Source: Diploscapter coronatus (lineage: Eukaryota > Nematoda > Chromadorea > Rhabditida > Rhabditidae). From it: a stretch of 64,000 bases of DNA. The stretch covers positions 34,557,201 through 34,621,200 of the forward strand of contig OZ038422.1 of assembly GCA_964036155.1 (NCBI GenBank), in the 5' to 3' direction. The notes under the pieces were generated by a model. It did no database searches. It was given only the letters and a program-made list of their open reading frames with translations, and was not told the DNA's origin. Below are positions 37,423 to 48,854 of this stretch, in pieces (position 1 is the stretch's first letter; each line of letters begins with the position of its first letter). The translations under genes were made by a program, and so were the position numbers.

Positions 37423-38151
37423 CTAAGCGCAAGGCTTTTGAAAAGAATAATTGAAGTACAAATTCATTTTTCCTTCGTTACAGACGAAAGCGGCATAATT
37501 TGTGCCTAGGCATCCACACGATGAGTTGGATTGAAATTTCACGCACGCGATGCTACCCTCATCTTCACATGTCATCGTTACCCTAAATGCCACGATTAAT
37601 CCTTATTTAAAGATAATATCATACGTGCATCCCCCTTTAGTCTCAAACTTGGTCACATTAACTGGTCCACCATCGTTACCACATACACTGTCCTTCAAAT
37701 ACTCTCATTAGGGCTAGACAAATAAAACATTGGCTTTTCTCGAAGTTGGGACTCATACAAAGTTATCGATCATCGAAATTAAAAATTTTTTTTGGGTGTT
37801 TAGATAACCTAGTAGGGGATATTTTGCCAAAATATTTGTTTAAATTTCAATGTTCGGGTGTTTCGTACTGGTGTCGACTCCGAGAAAAACCGATTTCTTG
37901 CTTATCCAGCCCAGATTTTTATATTTCAAAACGCTAATGTCGATTTTCAAACTTACACCTCCTGGATAAACTATTTCCATCGATTCTGCGCAATTTAGAC
38001 ATCGAACTAAATTCAATATTTAAGTGGTGGAATAATATATCCAATTATCTACAGACAATAAAATAGATTGTTTACCTTCATCACAATTTACTCCTAATGG
38101 AGTAAGCGCCAATAAAATCAAAATGGAACAAATATTTAGGTGTCTAACCAT
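37423..38151 (-). CDS. Secreted Cys-rich protein, C6/DUF281-like
   Basis: Four exons in exact phase (38076-38151, 37957-38006, 37625-37692, 37423-37582) give 117 residues. Exon 1 encodes a clear signal peptide, MVRHLNICSILILLALTPLG, with cleavage likely near VNC-DE. The mature part has regularly spaced Cys: CLNC, VCGNDGG, GGCTVTMTC, ACVKF, SSCGCLG, FVCNEGK and a Cys two residues from the end. The GGC-hydrophobic-TC core and late CN-G motif resemble the nematode-restricted secreted C6/DUF281 domains. That match is from memory and is only a likeness. Introns are 42 to about 260 bases; the acceptor before exon 3 (TTTGAAG) is weak. Such proteins are often part of large, rapidly evolving families with unknown roles. 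Confidence 0.6.
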
Positions 38152-38697
38152 TTCGATAACTCACTAACATTTTCTCTGCTCTTTTAAGGGAGTTTTGGCT
38201 AATTGATTTGCAATTTGTGGAAAGAATATATAATTTTTGAGCAAGTTCTATGGATCTTTTCTAATAGGATTAAAAAACCGAACAACCGTTTTTATTCGAT
38301 GCAAATGCGTCAGTCCATCAATATTTTGTCGATCAATTTGGAATTTGTGATTATTTGAAAATTACCACGAATTTTCTTAATAAAATCTCATTGTGCATAT
38401 CGTTTGTTAAGGAGTTGATATGATATCCTATCAAGAATGCAAACATTTAATTTAAGTCATCTATATTCCAGCTCTACCCACTGATCTTTTTCCATATCGA
38501 TTTTGTCGTCAGTTTTCCCCCATCCCAGTTTATTCATGAATAATGATCTTGCATAGAAAAAGGGGGGGATTATGCAATTTCGAGAATTCGGAACAGAAAT
38601 CGAGCATCAATCGATTGAAAAATCGACCAATTTCATTGTAACTCGAAATCATTATCGTTACTTTATGATTATTTGATAGGATCTTACCAGAGATGTG

Positions 38698-38729
38698 CGG
38701 ACACGGACATAATTTTGTGTCCGTGTTCG
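38698..38729. repeat. Short perfect hairpin
   Basis: ACACGGACA and TGTCCGTGT are separated by a few A/T bases. This is a stable stem of about ten base pairs with no clear transcription context, noted only as structure. Confidence 0.35.
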
Positions 38730-38981
38730 AGAAAAATTTCTTTCAAAATTACACCCGTGCCTGGTTTCCAGGTCCAGGCCCACTTCTGACCCAAACTTTT
38801 AGGCCCGGTTGTTTAACTCTAATTGAGAACTCTACTCTATTATAAACAAGGATATTAGCGGTGCAAAAAATCGCCCACCGCACCATAAATAAATTCAGTT
38901 TTCAATCTCAAATTCTTCCCATTACCTTCAAGTAGTTACAGGGTCTTATGATAATGGTTATAAATTTTACCTGTCGCATTC

Positions 38982-39212
38982 TTAAGCGCTCCTTGGGTCT
39001 AGAATTTTATTAAGTAAAATGATTTTAAATGTTAGTGTAAAAACCTCGTTTAACGTTTTTTCTAGAACCTGTGTAGATTTAGCTTGATCAGTAAGAGAAG
39101 GAGGATTTGAGTTTGAATATTTGCGTTTTTCCAATTGTCTCTCCGAGTTGCTCATTATTCCACTTGACACCAATATTACCACGAGTCCAAAAAAGAAAAT
39201 GAATAGCAGCAT
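38982..39212 (-). CDS. Candidate first exon of a secreted or membrane protein
   Basis: The frame starting at 39212 encodes a strong hydrophobic leader (MLLFIFFFGLVVILVSSG) followed by a polar Ser/Lys/Gln stretch. It either ends at a donor near 39044 (after KTLNE) or runs to the stop at 38982. A short in-phase candidate second exon (TQGALKNAT) lies at about 38969-39001 between TTCTAG and GTAAAA. No clear continuation was found before the next gene at 38151, so it may be partial or decayed. Confidence 0.4.
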   Translation of the reverse strand: MLLFIFFFGLVVILVSSGIMSNSERQLEKRKYSNSNPPSLTDQAKSTQVLEKTLNEVFTLTFKIILLNKILDPRSA

Positions 39213-40165
39213 CTTTATCCTAAACCATATTTTATTTGATAATGATCGTCGTGTTCAAATGAAACAGATATAGCTTTATTGAAAATTTATTTAAATAACT
39301 ACTATATAAGATAAGAGAGCCTTCTTGATACAGTAGTTTATCAGGATAAAATACTGAATAAGGACAACTGCCTCTATTGTGTCTACCTATTTATACGAAA
39401 AGCTCATGAGAAATAGTGAATAAACTCGAGAAACATAATCGTTCATGAAAGAATCTTAGACAAGTGAAAGTATCTGTGAGCGTAAATGCAAATTTATGCT
39501 CGATTCTAAATTTTTGCTGTTGATATTTCGATCTCTTCGCTGATCAGAAATTTTTGTTCAATTTGCCTAACCCAGAGATTTTGTTTATCATTCTTTTTCT
39601 CTATTCCATTGTTCTTTGCCATCCTTCGATAAAGATATGATCTCCTTCTCTACCGTGCCTCTAAAACTTGGTTCTTTCTATCGGACAGGACAGAACACGG
39701 CTGCTGTTATTTTTGTCCTATTCTTCAAGATGAAATAAATCTTCAAACTCGACTAAGAGCTCAAGTCAATTCGCATGGACGAAAATGTGCATTCGCTAGC
39801 ACCCGAAAAAGATACCGGCAGGAATCAAACAGCTTCTGTGGCCTGCATAAAATTAGCGTTCCACAAAATCAAATAACATCAGCGATACTATCGGATCATA
39901 GAAAGTTCAACAATTTTCCAAAGGTAACAATTGAATTTATTGATTATTTATTGATAAAGATGAAATGATAGATAACAATCAATTATCAAGTTGCTGGTTA
40001 CAACAATGATTATTTTGAAATGGTTTTTCCCAATCACAACTGATTTTGTGGATATTTTTTTCATAGGTTTTAATTATATTCAGTATGTCACACCACTCAA
40101 AATATTTCCTTATTTTTCAATCAGCCCGATTCTTTCTTGATCTATTGTAACCCTAAATCTATGTA

Positions 40166-40285
40166 TCAATAAAATTGACTAACTTCTTCCATTTCAATCG
40201 ACTGAACAGACTGATTTTGGTCGATGCAAACATGAGGAGCTTGTGGTTTTCCATAAGTTTTCCATGAGACAATTCGACTTCTGGC
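40166..40285 (-). CDS. Candidate terminal exon (unassigned)
   Basis: After TTTTAG, an open frame of 39 codons to a TGA reads ARSRIVSWKTYGKP... ending EEVSQFY. The composition is protein-like and the acceptor is good. It could be an alternative last exon of the locus at 40450-41497 (both start in phase 0). No transcript evidence is available. Confidence 0.3.
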   Translation of the reverse strand, partial: ARSRIVSWKTYGKPQAPHVCIDQNQSVQSIEMEEVSQFY

Positions 40286-40449
40286 CTAAAATTAGCTTTT
40301 CTATAAATCGATATTTTAGAAAATGACAATAACAGAATATCTTCAGCTTTTCTTCAAATACGCATTAGTAGTTAGAATAGATTAGATTAGACAGTTCCGA
40401 TATAGCGATATTTCCTTGTTTCTATTTCAATATTTTAGAGCTATAAAAT

Positions 40450-41497
40450 TTACATTTCAATAATTGCATCGTCCTTCCTCCCATCTTCCAGCACATCGCT
40501 TTCAAGCAGAGGCACGGTTTCTTTATCTCTGTCCAGCATCGTACGGAACTAACTAAAAATTTCAAAATAAAACAAAGCAAATCTCTTTGAATTCTGAAAT
40601 AAACATCTTTGATGTCTTACAATTAGAATTTCACCTTAGTAATTGCAGATAATCGTAAGTTATTTTGCGAAAAAAGATAGTTTAGTTATACGGTCGTCTT
40701 GATAACATCTCGCATGGCACGGTTCTAAACTTGCAAGATGTTAATGAGCTACAACATTAGATACAGAGACGAAATCGATAAATAAATTTATTGATAATAA
40801 AATTAAATTATCGTAATAAATATGAAATAAAGAAACAACACATTTTTATAAGATAAAAAAGTTCTACAATTTAATTAACGAACACTAGAGATTTTAACTG
40901 ATGTTAATGCGTCTAAATAAAATTAAAATCTCAACAAAAAGAATGTAAAATAAAGATATATGATTTTATTACTTTTTACTCTGTTCTTATAGCTTTGAAA
41001 ATATATGCATACTAGAACTTCAATAACATCTACTATCTTTATTTATAATTTAGTTGGATTTAGCTAAATTTGTGTTAAATTGGTTTTAAGATTTGTAATT
41101 AAATTGAAATTACTTTTTTAAATAAGAAACTAAATATAAAATTTCTGTCAATGATAAAATCAAGAATAGGATTTGATTCAAAATATTTAACAGGCTAATA
41201 TTCGATAACTTGTATTTCAATTGCGTGAAAATTTTAAATGAAATGATTAGAGCTTAGTAAATCAGATTAAATCTCAAATTTCTACAAATTCAACCTATTC
41301 TGGTGCCTATTTTTGACAAATTGAAATTAAAAATCGATTCCAAATGAAATCTCATTTCTTATGATTTGTTATACATTAGTTTGGAATAAAACTTTGACAC
41401 TCTAAGATCATCGATCGACCGAATAAATTGGCTCATCGCTCTCAAAGTTTGTAAATCAAATTCAGATTCTGATTGAAATTGAATTAGATTTTTTCTT
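40450..41497 (-). CDS. Candidate 3' exons of an unrecognised gene
   Basis: Three stretches join in phase on the minus strand: 41401-41497 (RKNLIQFQ... to IDDLR), 40692-40724 (NRAMRDVIKTT) and 40450-40548 (FRTMLDRDKETVPLLESDVLEDGRKDD..., then stop). The last exon is convincing: normal acceptor, charged tail and a dileucine-type TVPLLES. The donor of the first exon (GTGTCA) is weak and the upstream part of the gene was not found. Function unknown. It may be a decayed or very AT-rich gene. Confidence 0.35.
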
Positions 41498-42439
41498 CTA
41501 GAAATTTCTCAAGATAATCTGCAAATTTTCATTTCAAATGAAATTCTGGCTTGCCAAGGACCTCGCTCAGCGCTCACTAACACAGTCCCTTGGCTCGCCT
41601 CTTGTCTTCGCCAATTATAGTTCAAAGTTCAAAATAAAATTGAAATGAGTTGATGTCTTGTTTTATCTTGAAAATTATCATCCTACTAATAAAAGGGCTC
41701 AAGAATTTGAAAAAAAAAATTTCAAAGCCATAATGAAATTTGTAAGCTCAAAATCTAGTGATATTTAATATTCAACCATAAACGACACTGATGATTATTA
41801 TAACTGCATAGTGTGTTTGAGAATGTGTCTATGTTTGTAAATGCTTCTAATTCTTATTGTTAGTTACTGTTGCCCGAGTAACGATTTCATTTGGATATGC
41901 TGAAGTCGATTTCAAATTTGCACCTGCTCAAAGTCAAATCTCGGTGTCAATATGTACCAGGGGCAAAGTTTGAAGGGAATTTTTAGCATTGGAGAGGAGA
42001 TGATTATGCAAATTATGCAGTGATTGACGCACGAACGACTGTTTGATCGAAGTTCTCTCTCCTGGAATTTTTGGATGTTCTATTGATTGACTAGAAAGTG
42101 GAACCCATTGAATTTTTATACGATAAAAAAAGAAATCAAAATCATAGCGAAATCTATTCGATTAAAATTTGAATTTTGGGTGTAAATTTTGTGAAACAAT
42201 TTTTTTTTAAAATCTCCATAGTCGATTTGTATAATTAGTATGAAAATTAAAAAGGTGACTACATTCTTATATAGTAGAGTCAGTCTCGCATTACATGAAT
42301 TTCTATTTTAAAAAATCGATTTCTTTTCAGAATTTTCAGCAATAAATCTGTAATTGTCTCTAAAATAGGTAGTTTTTAAAACATCGATCAAAAGTTCTAA
42401 TGCCCGGAAAAGTTGCAAAAAAATAAATGACTACGGGCC

Positions 42440-42562
42440 CTATAGATTAGTATCTTTTCTCGTTCCTTTCGAAATAGTGCCATCCCAAACATCCACCCAG
42501 GAGTCCACAAGCACAAACAGAAGGTCATCGTCCAAAGTCGACACGATCAGTCCAGCGGCAGC
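42440..42562 (-). CDS. Candidate terminal exon (unassigned)
   Basis: After TTTCAG an open frame of 40 codons reads AAAGLIVSTLDDDLLFVLVD..., then WVDVWDGTISKGTRKDTNL and stop. Its codons are GC-richer than the flanks, which suggests selection. A preceding segment at about 42618-42650 (MEIVGRNPNFK) would join in phase but has a weak donor (GTCTAT). Not recognised. Confidence 0.35.
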   Translation of the reverse strand, partial: AAAGLIVSTLDDDLLFVLVDSWVDVWDGTISKGTRKDTNL

Positions 42563-42879
42563 CTGAAATTCATCAAATGAGATTTTCATTTCAAATTTAA
42601 TTTCAATAGACTTTGAAATTCGGATTTCGTCCAACAATCTCCATTTGAAAGTTAATATTTTCACTCAAAAATTTTCCTCTGTAATGATTTTTCCCATCTA
42701 TATTTCTATTCCAAACAAGCGTGAAAACTTAAATTTTGAAAGCTCCCAATTTCAATAAAACCATGAGCTAATTGTAAATGATGATCTGCCGGATTTAAAT
42801 ATTCGATTCAATTTTAGAAAAGGTTATAAAATCTAGGAATTTTACTAGAAAGAAATAAATACTCAATTCAACTGCCATC

Positions 42880-43032
42880 TACAACGTTCAATTCAATAAC
42901 AATTTATTAGTTCGTTCGTCATTGCATAATTTCTATATCGAGGTCAACTTATTCGCACGCAATTTTCGTCTTTTGTACGAATGGCAATTAGGGCAGCCGG
43001 TTTTGCGCGACTATTCAAATGCATTGCGAAAG
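42880..43032 (+). other. Possible 5' untranslated exon of the Spinster gene
   Basis: The segment ends in AAAGG|GTAAGTG, a near-consensus donor, and the next good plus-strand acceptor is TTTTCAG at 44202, twelve bases before the Spinster ATG. No phase works as coding into the Spinster frame, so if real this is a leader exon. The same acceptor could equally be a spliced-leader trans-splice site. Confidence 0.3.
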
Positions 43033-43999
43033 GGTAAGTGTGAGACTGTTAGTGAAGAGAGAAGAAGGGAGAAGGAGAAGGGGCTGGCTTATCGAACTTT
43101 CACCCGGGTTAGGTCCCTCTTTCAGCATGCGCGCGTCTCTATTTTTCTAGACTTTTTCTCTGATCCTCTCTTCGTTTTCATTCTATTTCATTTATCGAAT
43201 CACCTTTTCTTTTCATTCTGCCCTCCCAGCGATTTTTAATTCGCCTCTCCTGATTCCCTGATTAGGGCTGCTTATCAGTGATCAATTCCGGAGAATCGTC
43301 TTAGCGGCTTTTGAAGCGTGCTCTAGTTATCTTGTAATTTTCAAAGCTACTTTCCTCCTTTTAGGTAACAAAAAGTTAATCCGAATTCTTGGCAGTCTTA
43401 CAATTTCTCAAAAAAATTTTATGTTAATTTGCGGATTTTCAAGGAATTTTTTATTTGAGGATCAATTTTTCTTGTCCTTGATATTTGATTGGAATTCAGG
43501 TTTATCAGTGATCGAACATTTTCGTGTGACAACTATCAGTATCTATCAGTGCTGTAATTCCTTTGTCAAACTTTTGTGCTTTTTGCTTGTTAATTTGGCA
43601 GCGAAAATTTCGGGGTTTCTACGGAAAATCCGAAAATTCTTGCTATCTTTTAGCATTTTTAGCTTCATTTGACAGTTAGAACTTCTAATCATAAAGAGCA
43701 TTTTTGGGAATTTTCTGAGAAAAAAACTACGAATTTTTGCTATCCTTGGAATTTGCATTTTGATTTGGTAAAGCTTTTCTTTTTGTCATAAGAGCATTTT
43801 TCCGAATGGAAACATTCAGCCCAAAATAGCTAAATTCTCGAGCGTTGTACGGATAGAATACCCCATTTCCACAAAATTAGCATTCCCCAACATCTCGTTT
43901 CTCGTTGATCTCAACCCCGTCTCATTACCACTCTTCACTACATGCAATAAACACGATCATTTGAAATCAGTGTTTGTTTTGCGGAAGTGAGTGATCAGT

Positions 44000-44095
44000 G
44001 CCCGTATCCAGAAACTTTTATTCCATTGGAATAGGTTATTATTCTGAAATATATAGAAATCTATTCCAATCGAATAAAGGTTTTTGGATACGGGC
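44000..44095. repeat. Palindromic MITE-like element just upstream of the Spinster gene
   Basis: GCCCGTATCCAGAAAC at about 44000 mirrors the right end TTTTTGGATACGGGC, and TTATTCCATTGGAATAG mirrors CTATTCCAATCGAATAA. The arms are about 35 bases with few mismatches, total 96 bases. It ends 107 bases before the trans-splice or intron acceptor of the Spinster gene. Confidence 0.7.
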
Positions 44096-44214
44096 TTAGA
44101 AAAGCAGAAAATGATTCCCCTCAGATGCTCGCGTTTAAAATGGGAATTCATTAGCTCGAAAAGCAGTGTTCTGTCTAACTTTCAAAAATTTTAAATTTTC
44201 AGGCCCAACCAAAA

Positions 44215-47200
44215 ATGGTGTGCGAATTTTCTCGAGTCCCTGTAGGGACCGAGTTGAAGGGGGCCTGGATGTACATAATTATCACTATTCTCACACTTAT
44301 CAATTTGCTCAACTACACTGATCGGTTTACGATAGCCGGTAAGTTCTTAAAAGTGCTTTTTCTTTTCAGAATTAACAATTTTCTCTTCTTGAAAGATTCA
44401 CTTTAGAAAAAAAACAAACTCAAATTTCAGGAGTCCTAACCGATATCCAAAAGTATTATAATATCGATGACACGATGGGTGGATTCATTCAAACGATGTT
44501 CATGATTTTCTTTATCATTTGCTCTCCAATTTGCGGTTACCTGGGAGATCGGTAGGTAAAAGATCGATATTTTTTCCTAAATTCAACTGATCTCAGATAC
44601 AACCGCAAATGGGTGTTGACCGTCGGCATCGCTGTTTGGGTAGGTTTCAAATTTTAAAATGTCTTCTTGAAAATTTAATCTACTCTGAAAGAGAATTACG
44701 TTTCTGGAAATTGCATGCAAAGTTTCAAGAGTCTTTAAGTTTTTCATTTTTGCAGAAAGTTTAAATTTTTAGGTCTCGGCAGTCTTGGTTTCATCGTTCA
44801 TTCCTGCGAATGTAAGTTGAATTATCGATTTTTTAAAATCAAAATGGCTCCTTGTAAAGCGGCACACTTGTGAAAAATAAATGCCTGTTTAACGAGTATA
44901 GGAGTATGGAAAGACATGCTATGTTCGGTCTCAAAATGATGAGCAGTATGAGTAGAGCGTTTTTAGATACTGTTCAGCCTAGCCTACCCAACCTATACCC
45001 ATAAATAAATCTATTTTCAAGTGTACGGCTTTCACAAGAAGCCATAAAATAAGATAAGATCCAGGAAAATTTGATTTTTTTTTCAATTTTCAGCTGTTCT
45101 GGCTATTTTTGTTGTTCAGAGGGATTGTCGGTGTAGGGGAGGCTTCATATGCCATAATTTCTCCGGTTATGATTGGCGACATGTTCACGGATCCAACCCG
45201 CTCGAGAGTGCTCATGGTTTTCTACTTTGCGACTCCTTTTGGATGGTAGAATTTTTTTACATTTGAATTAACAAGAAATAAATTCTTTGCAACATGACTA
45301 GAAAAGTCTAGAATAGGATTTTGGCTCGTGGCTATTCTTCGAGAGATTCAGAATAACTAACTTTTGAATTGTCCATTACTTATTCGGATAAGCAAAATGA
45401 CAATCATTTTTTACTTTTCCGAAAAGTCGACGTGGCAGAGATTTGTCTTATTACATTTCGCCTAATGTAATAAAAAGCTGTATGCCACAAAAATTCAAGT
45501 TTCACCACTTTTAATTCGAATTTCAGTGGTCTCGGATTCATGGTTGGTTCCGCAATGGATACGCTCACCGGGCATTGGCAATGGGGAGTCAGAATTACGG
45601 CGATTTTTGGTATTTTTCGCATCTTTTTTTTTCGATAAAATTTGAAATTTTCAGGAGTGATCGCCCTAATTCTGATCATCTTCTTCATTCGCGAGCCCGA
45701 AAGGGGTTTGGCCGAGAGGCAGAATGGTCAGATTGCCACTGAAATCGTCGCTACCTCCTATTGGGATGATATCAAGTATCTGGCGACAAAGTAGGGAATT
45801 TTTTTAAGAAACGAAAATTTGTGAAATTTTCAAACGTTTCGAATAAAAACCGTCGAGTTTTTCATTCGTATTTTCTAGAATCTATTGAATTTTAGCGCGA
45901 CCTACGTGACCTCGACGATAGGCTACACAGCGACCGTATTTGCAGTCGGTTCGTTAGCCTGGTGGGCGCCGACCTGCATTTTATATGTTCAAGCCTGGAA
46001 GAACAACCCCAACAGCACGTACATCGATGACGCCACCAAAAATCAGTCAGTCGAATTGTCATTTTCTATAAAAACGACATTCTGGCGAACACTCATTTTT
46101 TCAAGCAATTTGATATTTAAAACATTTCAGAACCAACATTTTGTTCGGCATAATCACTTGCGCAGGCGGGATTCTAGGAGTTGTAATCGGAACGATGGGA
46201 TCAACCGTAAGGATGCTTTGACTTTTGCAACATTTGTGCTAATTTTTAGCTGATTCAAGCTGGCCGAGGCCCGTTCAAATTCATTAAAACCCCCAGAGCT
46301 GATTGCATAATGTGTGCTCTCGGTGCACTGATTGCCGCTCCAACCTTGATCATAGCTATGCACACTATGAAAACAAACATGACGATCGCCTGGGTCAGTT
46401 TTTACTTTTTCTATCTTTCTCGACTTTGTCTTTAAATCTTTTGTTTTAACTTCCTGGAAACTCAAAATTTCCAAGAAATGCTATAATTTTTCTTTTTCAA
46501 TTTGCGATTTATCATTGAATTATTTTGCAAATTTCAAGACTAAAAAAATTTCAGATATCTCTCTTTATCTGCGTGACCGCGGCCAGTTTCAATTGGGCCA
46601 TCGATGTCAATATTTTGCTGGTAAATTTTTCAAACTTTTAGATTTTCTATTTTCTTATATTTTAAGTCCGTCGTGATACCAAGTCGTCGAAGTTCCGCGT
46701 CTTCCTGGCAAATTCTATTATCCCACCTCTTCGGAGACGCTTCGGGACCTTACATTCTAGGACTTGTAAGAATTTTGGCCAAAATGCTGATCCTACCTAG
46801 GGATCGAACTTCAGATATCCGACACGATTCGAGGATCGGATGATACTCCACTCGGCCATTTCCACTCACTAGTTACGTCATTCTATCTCTGCATTGGAAC
46901 GTTGATGATTTCCGTAATTTTCTATGGAATCTCCGCTCTGACTCTAGTGGGCGACCAGAAGAAATTCGCTGTCAAAATGGGTAAGCATAATAAATCTCTA
47001 GTTCAATGTTAAAAGAGAACTTGAGAACCGTTTTGGATATTTTATTATGAGTTTAAATTTTAGGAGTTTTGGAGATGGAGTCGAAAGAAAAAGTACAGCC
47101 GGCTGGTTCGTATGATCAATCGAGTGGTTTGGATGATCAATCGAATGGTTTGGATGATCAATCGAATGGTTTGGATGATCAATCGAAAGGCCGAAAAATC

Positions 47201-47245
47201 GCACCCACAATTGACAGTCAGCAGTCCGCCTGGGATAAAATGTGA
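44215..47245 (+). CDS. spin: Spinster-type major facilitator (SPNS-like lipid transporter)
   Basis: Fourteen exons in phase (44215-44338, 44431-44551, 44597-44639, 44773-44811, 45094-45245, 45527-45609, 45655-45790, 45896-46045, 46131-46206, 46250-46393, 46555-46620, 46667-46765, 46815-46980, 47064-47245) give 526 residues. The block [14 protein letters not shown] and the MFS motif GYLGDRYNRK (77-86) between TM2 and TM3 are diagnostic of Spinster. So are [20 protein letters not shown] and the later ISDTIRG block. Family members export lysophospholipids or sphingosine-1-phosphate from late endosomes, lysosomes or the plasma membrane. The cytosolic tail carries four 7-residue repeats, (Y/D)DQS(S/N/K)G(L/R). 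The start is twelve bases after TTTTCAG, a natural 5' splice-leader or intron acceptor. C. elegans has several spin paralogues; the number is not assignable. Confidence 0.93.
47113..47190 (+). repeat. 21-bp in-frame tandem repeat
   Basis: Four tandem copies of GATGATCAATCGAATGGTTTG, the two inner ones identical, encode DDQSNGL units in the C-terminal tail of the Spinster protein. Being in-frame and near-identical, the array is a candidate length polymorphism. Confidence 0.85.
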
Positions 47246-48031
47246 ATATCTTGCAAAATTTCATCCGAAAATCTCCAATCATTCCAAAGCGGGTCCATCT
47301 TTTCCAAATTAGAAGTTCCAGAAAATACAAAGAGCAAGACAGAGTTAATAATTTATGACAATTTCAAGTTTTTCAATCGGGTTATTTCGTCGCTTTTCAT
47401 GTGAAATTTGTTGCATTTCTTTTGATGTGGATAAACAGTTGAAATTTTTAGGAAGAACATAGAATGTCGAATTAAAATTTTAATATGAGGTTATAGTGCG
47501 CATGATTTTCTTCTAGAAAATTTGCAGACTGATGACACCAGCCGGGTTTTTCTATAGGTCAAAATTTTCGACTTCGACATAGATTTCTTTAAAAATTTTA
47601 CGTTACCTTTTCGAAATAACTCCTTAGTATATGAAGTGGCGCCGTGACGGACCTTGGACCTTCCTTCGAATCTTGAAGTTAGGCAGCCCTGCATCCCTTC
47701 ATGCATCAGTTAAGCGAAGGATATTCCAGGCCTGAATAAAAATCTTTAATTTATTAATTTTTTTTTTAATTTTCAGGGATTCAAAATTTCTAATTTATTA
47801 TCAAAACTATCGTATTGTATCGGCCAAATGAAGGGACAGTTTGTGTGCTAAAGAACACCTTGTGAGAAATGCGCGTCACGACTTTGCGCAAAGAGGGAGG
47901 CTAGGGTGCAGAGAAAGAGAGTCCACGGAGAACAACGGAACGAGTGGTACGCAATTTCCTGTCTCTTGCATCTTCTTGTGAAACGTATATACCTCATCGT
48001 CTAATTTCTGATTTGCTCATTTTTCAACCAA

Positions 48032-48166
48032 AGCTGTACGGAATATTCTGTTCCGTTAAAAACGGAATTCCGCTCATTTTGGGATCATTATGTTTCGTTC
48101 CGAAATTTTAGAAAGAAAATTTCATTCCGTGCTCCGAAAATCTCAAAATTCCACTCCGTACAGCCC
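48032..48166. repeat. Inverted-repeat element with GCTGTACGGA ends
   Basis: GCTGTACGGAATATTC at the left and CACTCCGTACAGC at the right are reversed copies. Internally, TTCCGTT, GGAATTCCGCTC and CATTCCGTGCTCCG form further imperfect pairs. Total about 135 bases, non-coding, MITE-like. Confidence 0.6.
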
Positions 48167-48760
48167 TGTTCTCTACAATACCCTCCTCAATTCAAAAGAT
48201 TGAGTCATCATGGGTTCTTTTTTACCTGGTCTTTTCAAAACGCGCCATAGAAATTGCGTGATCTGTTGGAAACTTTATATTTCACAACAGAAAAATAAAC
48301 TGAGCGAAACAAGTAATACTGCAATTCGCAAAGATTCTAGAAAAAATGCAATTTCCATTAAATTTATCTTGAATTTTGACTTTCTATTCTTCAAAAACGG
48401 GTTGATGGCGCAATTTGTATTAAAATTTACGAAAACTACAATTTTGGTAAAAAAAATCTGTATTTTCAAACCCACAAAACTTCAAGCATTGCTTTATTTT
48501 ACATTATCTGTATCTTGCCCTCAGATTGTGTCGAAGGTGGTTTTCCGCTCATTGTTCACCTCGATTGTGTGGAGTGTGGTTTGGTGAATGAAAAGAAGGA
48601 AGGAAGGAAGGAAAGGGATGGTTTCTTGCAGATGGAGGCGAAGAGGAACTTCTTTCTGAGGACGGCGCCTCACATCTTCAGGAGCGCAATCGGCACTGGC
48701 TGAAAATATTCTAATTTTTCAAAACTACAATAACCATTTATTCTTTTTCTTACAAAATTA

Positions 48761-48854
48761 GGGCTGTAGGTACTTTGTTACCAAAGCAGAAATAGTGTAG
48801 GATAAGAAGAAAAAAGGGGAAAAATAGCATTTGGTAACAAAGTACCTACAGCCC
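48761..48854. repeat. 94-bp MITE with perfect 25-bp terminal inverted repeats
   Basis: 48761-48785 (GGGCTGTAGGTACTTTGTTA then CCAAA) is the exact reverse complement of 48830-48854. The 44-base centre carries the AGAAATAGTGTAGG...AAAAAAGGGG core also seen at about 12320, 22870 and 35925. The perfect ends mark this as the youngest copy. Confidence 0.85.

Noticed and set aside
39776..39877. Plus-strand 33-codon frame starting MDENVHSLAPEKD
   Set aside because: Protein-like in look, but it has no donor before its stop and no neighbouring plus-strand exons.
47491..47706. 71-codon minus-strand open frame after the Spinster gene
   Set aside because: No splice support, no likeness to any family, composition like the flanking non-coding DNA.
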